DNA of 64,000 nt from Prostheceraeus crozeri. Its lineage: Eukaryota; Platyhelminthes; Polycladida; Euryleptidae. The stretch is from the NCBI GenBank assembly GCA_907163375.1, contig CAJQUW010007430.1:100233-164232 (forward strand), in the 5' to 3' direction. Shown one piece after another: positions 61,399-64,000 of this stretch. Position 1 is the stretch's first letter. Every line of letters starts with the position of its first letter. Both the position numbers and the translations under genes were made by a program. Under the pieces are notes generated by a model, which ran no database searches, was not told where the DNA came from, and worked only from the letters and a program-made list of their open reading frames with translations.

Positions 61399-61879
61399 GT
61401 GAGTCAGTTACACGAATATTATTCAGGGTGGCGGCCGAGCCCGGACTGCCAGGGAATTGACCTTAAATTTTAGTGAAATAGCCAGTTAGCCCTTCAATAG
61501 CCCAGGAAGAACGTTTTTCTGTTATACCACTAAGTTTGATAAGCATAATTTCTTGATTTTAACTTCTATCAGTGTTACTATGATTAGGCCCACTATTTTT
61601 ACTTACATTCTTTTAGTCGCAATTGAAGTAACTAAATTAACATTTATATGTTGGTAGAGCATCTGGATGAAATATTCGTGACCTGATAAGTTTGCTCCTG
61701 ATAAGTTCCAGATGAGTCTGTCAATATTAAAACAATTCATGACTGCTCATATCGAGATCGTGTACAAATTCAATGTAAACTGCAAATCAAGTATGAACTC
61801 GTAATTTATGTACAGGGGTCGTCAGAAAATTTCGCTTTTTGTTTATGTTTCTAAACGTGCTTACATGCAATTTCGAAAT

Positions 61880-63320
61880 GAACTCTTAACATGACAAATT
61901 ATGCAGAATGGATGACACCACTTACAAAAAGTTTAATCAACGACCATTGGGAGGCATATCGAAGTTATAATTGCAGGCTTTACAATCACCTTAAGTACAA
62001 AGTTCGAGACGAAATTATCAAGTCAAAACGGAACTGGTCAGATAAGTTAAAGAAATCTGTGAACGGAATTTGGTCTGTGGTGAAAGAGGAAACAGGTAGC
62101 AAGGACAACAGTGGGATTTCTCAACTAATTATGCAATTTGGCTCAACTAAACATTTGACTGACGCTATCTCAGAGCAGAAATCCTATTTGTCTTGAGGAA
62201 GATGATTGGCATATTTCCGTTGACGAGTATAAAGTGCACCAATACTTCTCGAAACTATCGGTCGGCAAAGCTTGCGGCCCAGACAATATTTCGACCGGAC
62301 TCTATAAGTCAAAGGCAATCTATCTCGCGAAACCGTTCTCTATCATTTTCAACTCTTCATTGAGAAATAGAGTGTTTCCGCAGAAATGGAAAGATTGTAC
62401 TATCACCGATATTCCAAAAACAACTCCTGCGGACATCGAAAAGCTGAGATACATTGCTCTCCTTCCTGTCCACTCCAAAATTTTAGAGAGAATCATTGTG
62501 GATCGAATGCGAAACCAGCTAGAGGAATCCTACGGGTTATCATAACATGGCTTCAGACGAGCACATTCAACAACTACCGCCATCATAGACATGCTCGATC
62601 AGATAAGTACCATGATTGATGACAAGGAAAGCTTCGGTGCAGCTCTACTGAGTTAGGAATTTTCACGAGCTTTCGATACGGTCAATCACAGCTTTTTAAT
62701 TTCAAAACTAAGAAAGATTTTGCCTCTGGTTTCTTTATGTGGCTCCACATCTATCTGCAACAGAGGACGGCTAGAGTTAGGATCGGACCTGCTATTGGAG
62801 ACTCCATACAGTTTAAAAGAGGGGTGACCCAGGGTTCCGTTCTTTCCCCTTCCCTCTTCTGTATTTTTGTCAGTAATCTCCAATCCAAATCAACTGGTGC
62901 CCGAGACTTTAAATACGCTGATGACTTAAACATAGCTCTTCCTATCTCTTGTGATGACGAAGTCATAATAAACCGCTATATTCGTGATGAAACTTCAAAT
63001 GTTTGGCAATCCAAGATCGACGTGAGAAAGCCAGCATTAAACTCTTTCATATGATCGAATCTAAGAAATCTGATGTATTGTTCCAGCGAGTGAATCGTAA
63101 ACTCAGAAGCCAATATCTTGTCAGTTACTGCAGAACTTTCCTCAGAAAGAAAATGTTCTTTCCATATATGACCTCTCTCATCAACGTGAACCTAAGAAAA
63201 GCCAGGTGAATTCGCAACTTCTCAGAATTTTCATAAATTGTCAACTGTCTTCATATTTCTGTACATTGTATTACTTTTAAAATATACACTTTATTGTTAT
63301 TATCATTATTGTTTACTGAC
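61880..63320 (+). pseudogene. CR1-like LINE, 5'-truncated, reverse transcriptase with intact YADD
   Basis: Frames in order. 61891-62196 (linker helices, KYKVRDEIIKSKRNWSDKLK). 62234-62545 (RT opening: LSVGKACGPDNISTGLYKSK, KDCTITDIPKT, YIALLPVHSKILERII). 62737-63054 (RGVTQGSVLSPSLFCIFVSN and FKYADDLNIALPI). Then a jump to the C-terminus at 63060-63209 (SDVLFQRVNRKLRSQYLVSY, RKKMFFPY). The thumb region between about 63000 and 63050 is deleted and several frameshifts occur. The tail is AT-rich, ending near 63320. It sits in ARHGAP1 intron 12. Confidence 0.8.
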
Positions 63321-63385
63321 AAGGCGTTGTGATTTCGATGCTGGTTTTTCTTTTTTCTTTCCTTTATATTTCTTTACCTTTACAG

Positions 63386-64000
63386 GGGTGGGCCGATCTG
63401 ACAAAGTGTGACAATATGTGACATATTTTCATCTCAAAATAAAATGTGACAATGTGTATTTTTCATTGCTGGTGTGACAAAATGTGACAAATTCACATAA
63501 CCAGAAAATAATTTGACAGAAGTAATGTTTTTACGCTAGTATGACATGGTATAATGAGGTTTAAACTCACAGAGGAGCATCAACTTCGTCTGAGTGAAAT
63601 AACGACAGCTTTATTCTTTGACTTTGATTTGTACTCGGAATATGTAAGATAGATATGTTTCTCCGTGCTCCCATTGGTGACTTGCACTCTCGCCAGGTAA
63701 ATCGTGATGCTACTAGTTCGCTTGTTTAAAGTTGACTTTGAGCTTGATGGCCCAATTGCAACATTCATTCCATGTGGTCATGTGTTTTTCGATTGTCAGT
63801 AGTATTAAAAGGGCTCATACTGTCCCGGGATTAGTACATTTTGAATTGGAACCTAAATGTACCGATCAGGATGAGTACATTTTGAATTGGAACCTAATGT
63901 ACCGATTTGTTTTTAAAGTTGATCTTGTGGTTGTAGTCGTCTGTTATTTGAAGTGTTGATTGCGAACACAAGTGTACTGTTTTGTGTTATTTGTGAAGAG
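63386..64000 (+). mobile_element. Possible hAT element, left terminus only
   Basis: CAGGGGTGGGCCGATCTGAC at 63386 looks like a hAT terminus, followed by many TGTGACA words (63407-63500), a typical subterminal repeat pattern. The other end would be outside the window. No transposase frame seen by 64000. Confidence 0.4.
63833..63905 (+). repeat. 41-bp tandem repeat, about 1.8 copies
   Basis: AGTACATTTTGAATTGGAAC starts at 63833 and again at 63874, with ATGTACCGAT following in both. Confidence 0.85.

Noticed and set aside
63003-63209. Next ARHGAP1 exon (arginine finger) near the right edge
   Set aside because: The frame is LINE C-terminus. No phase-1 acceptor followed by a GIFRRS-like sequence was found up to 64000.

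Overview
The window is nuclear DNA from an animal, most likely an invertebrate. It is AT-rich, has spliced genes with GT-AG introns, and is packed with eukaryotic transposons (hAT, Tc1/mariner, CR1-like LINEs, a Penelope-like element and a Polinton/Maverick). I cannot name the species. No bacterial operon, CRISPR array, rRNA or tRNA gene was seen.

One host gene runs through the window on the + strand. It is a p50RhoGAP (ARHGAP1, fly RhoGAP68F) orthologue. Twelve phase-consistent coding exons lie between 2675 and 61398. They encode an acidic N-terminus assembled partly from microexons (18, 27 and 27 nt), a CRAL-TRIO/BCH (Sec14-like) lipid-binding domain at 18260-18860, a linker (53963-54022 and 60093-60239) and the first part of the RhoGAP domain (61325-61398). 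The arginine-finger exon and the rest of the RhoGAP domain lie beyond the right edge. Nearly everything else is intronic transposon DNA.

Region by region: 1-1600 is a hAT remnant upstream of the gene. 2675-4039 holds exons 1-4. 4040-10190 is an intron with faint hAT-end repeats. 10191-10408 holds exons 5-6. 10500-16750 is a nested stack: a minus-strand LINE split by a hAT-like element that itself holds a Tc1 and a mariner. 17340-18010 is a second Tc1 ruin. 18260-18860 holds exons 7-9. The roughly 35-kb intron 9 (18861-53962) contains fold-back repeats, a hAT with a perfect 8-bp target duplication (21090-26683) inserted in a LINE, a 17.5-kb Polinton (30903-48406), another LINE end and a Penelope-like element (about 49850-52640). 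53963-61398 holds exons 10-12, and a LINE and a hAT terminus fill the right edge.

The Polinton is the richest part. Its ends are complete: terminal inverted repeats of about 0.53 kb start AG and are flanked by GATAAT duplications. Its core is damaged. It carries a packaging ATPase, a truncated integrase, a scrap of major capsid protein, two tandem penton-like genes (each missing one end), a protein-primed PolB with an in-frame TGA and a lost C-terminus, two RING-like proteins and several unknown small proteins. Its right third is unusual. Minus-strand genes, two of which have a clear TATATAA box, alternate with copies of a 142-bp repeat, next to a 206-bp tandem array and a structured non-coding tract. 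Both PolB and the leftmost gene appear to have a first coding exon consisting only of the start codon.
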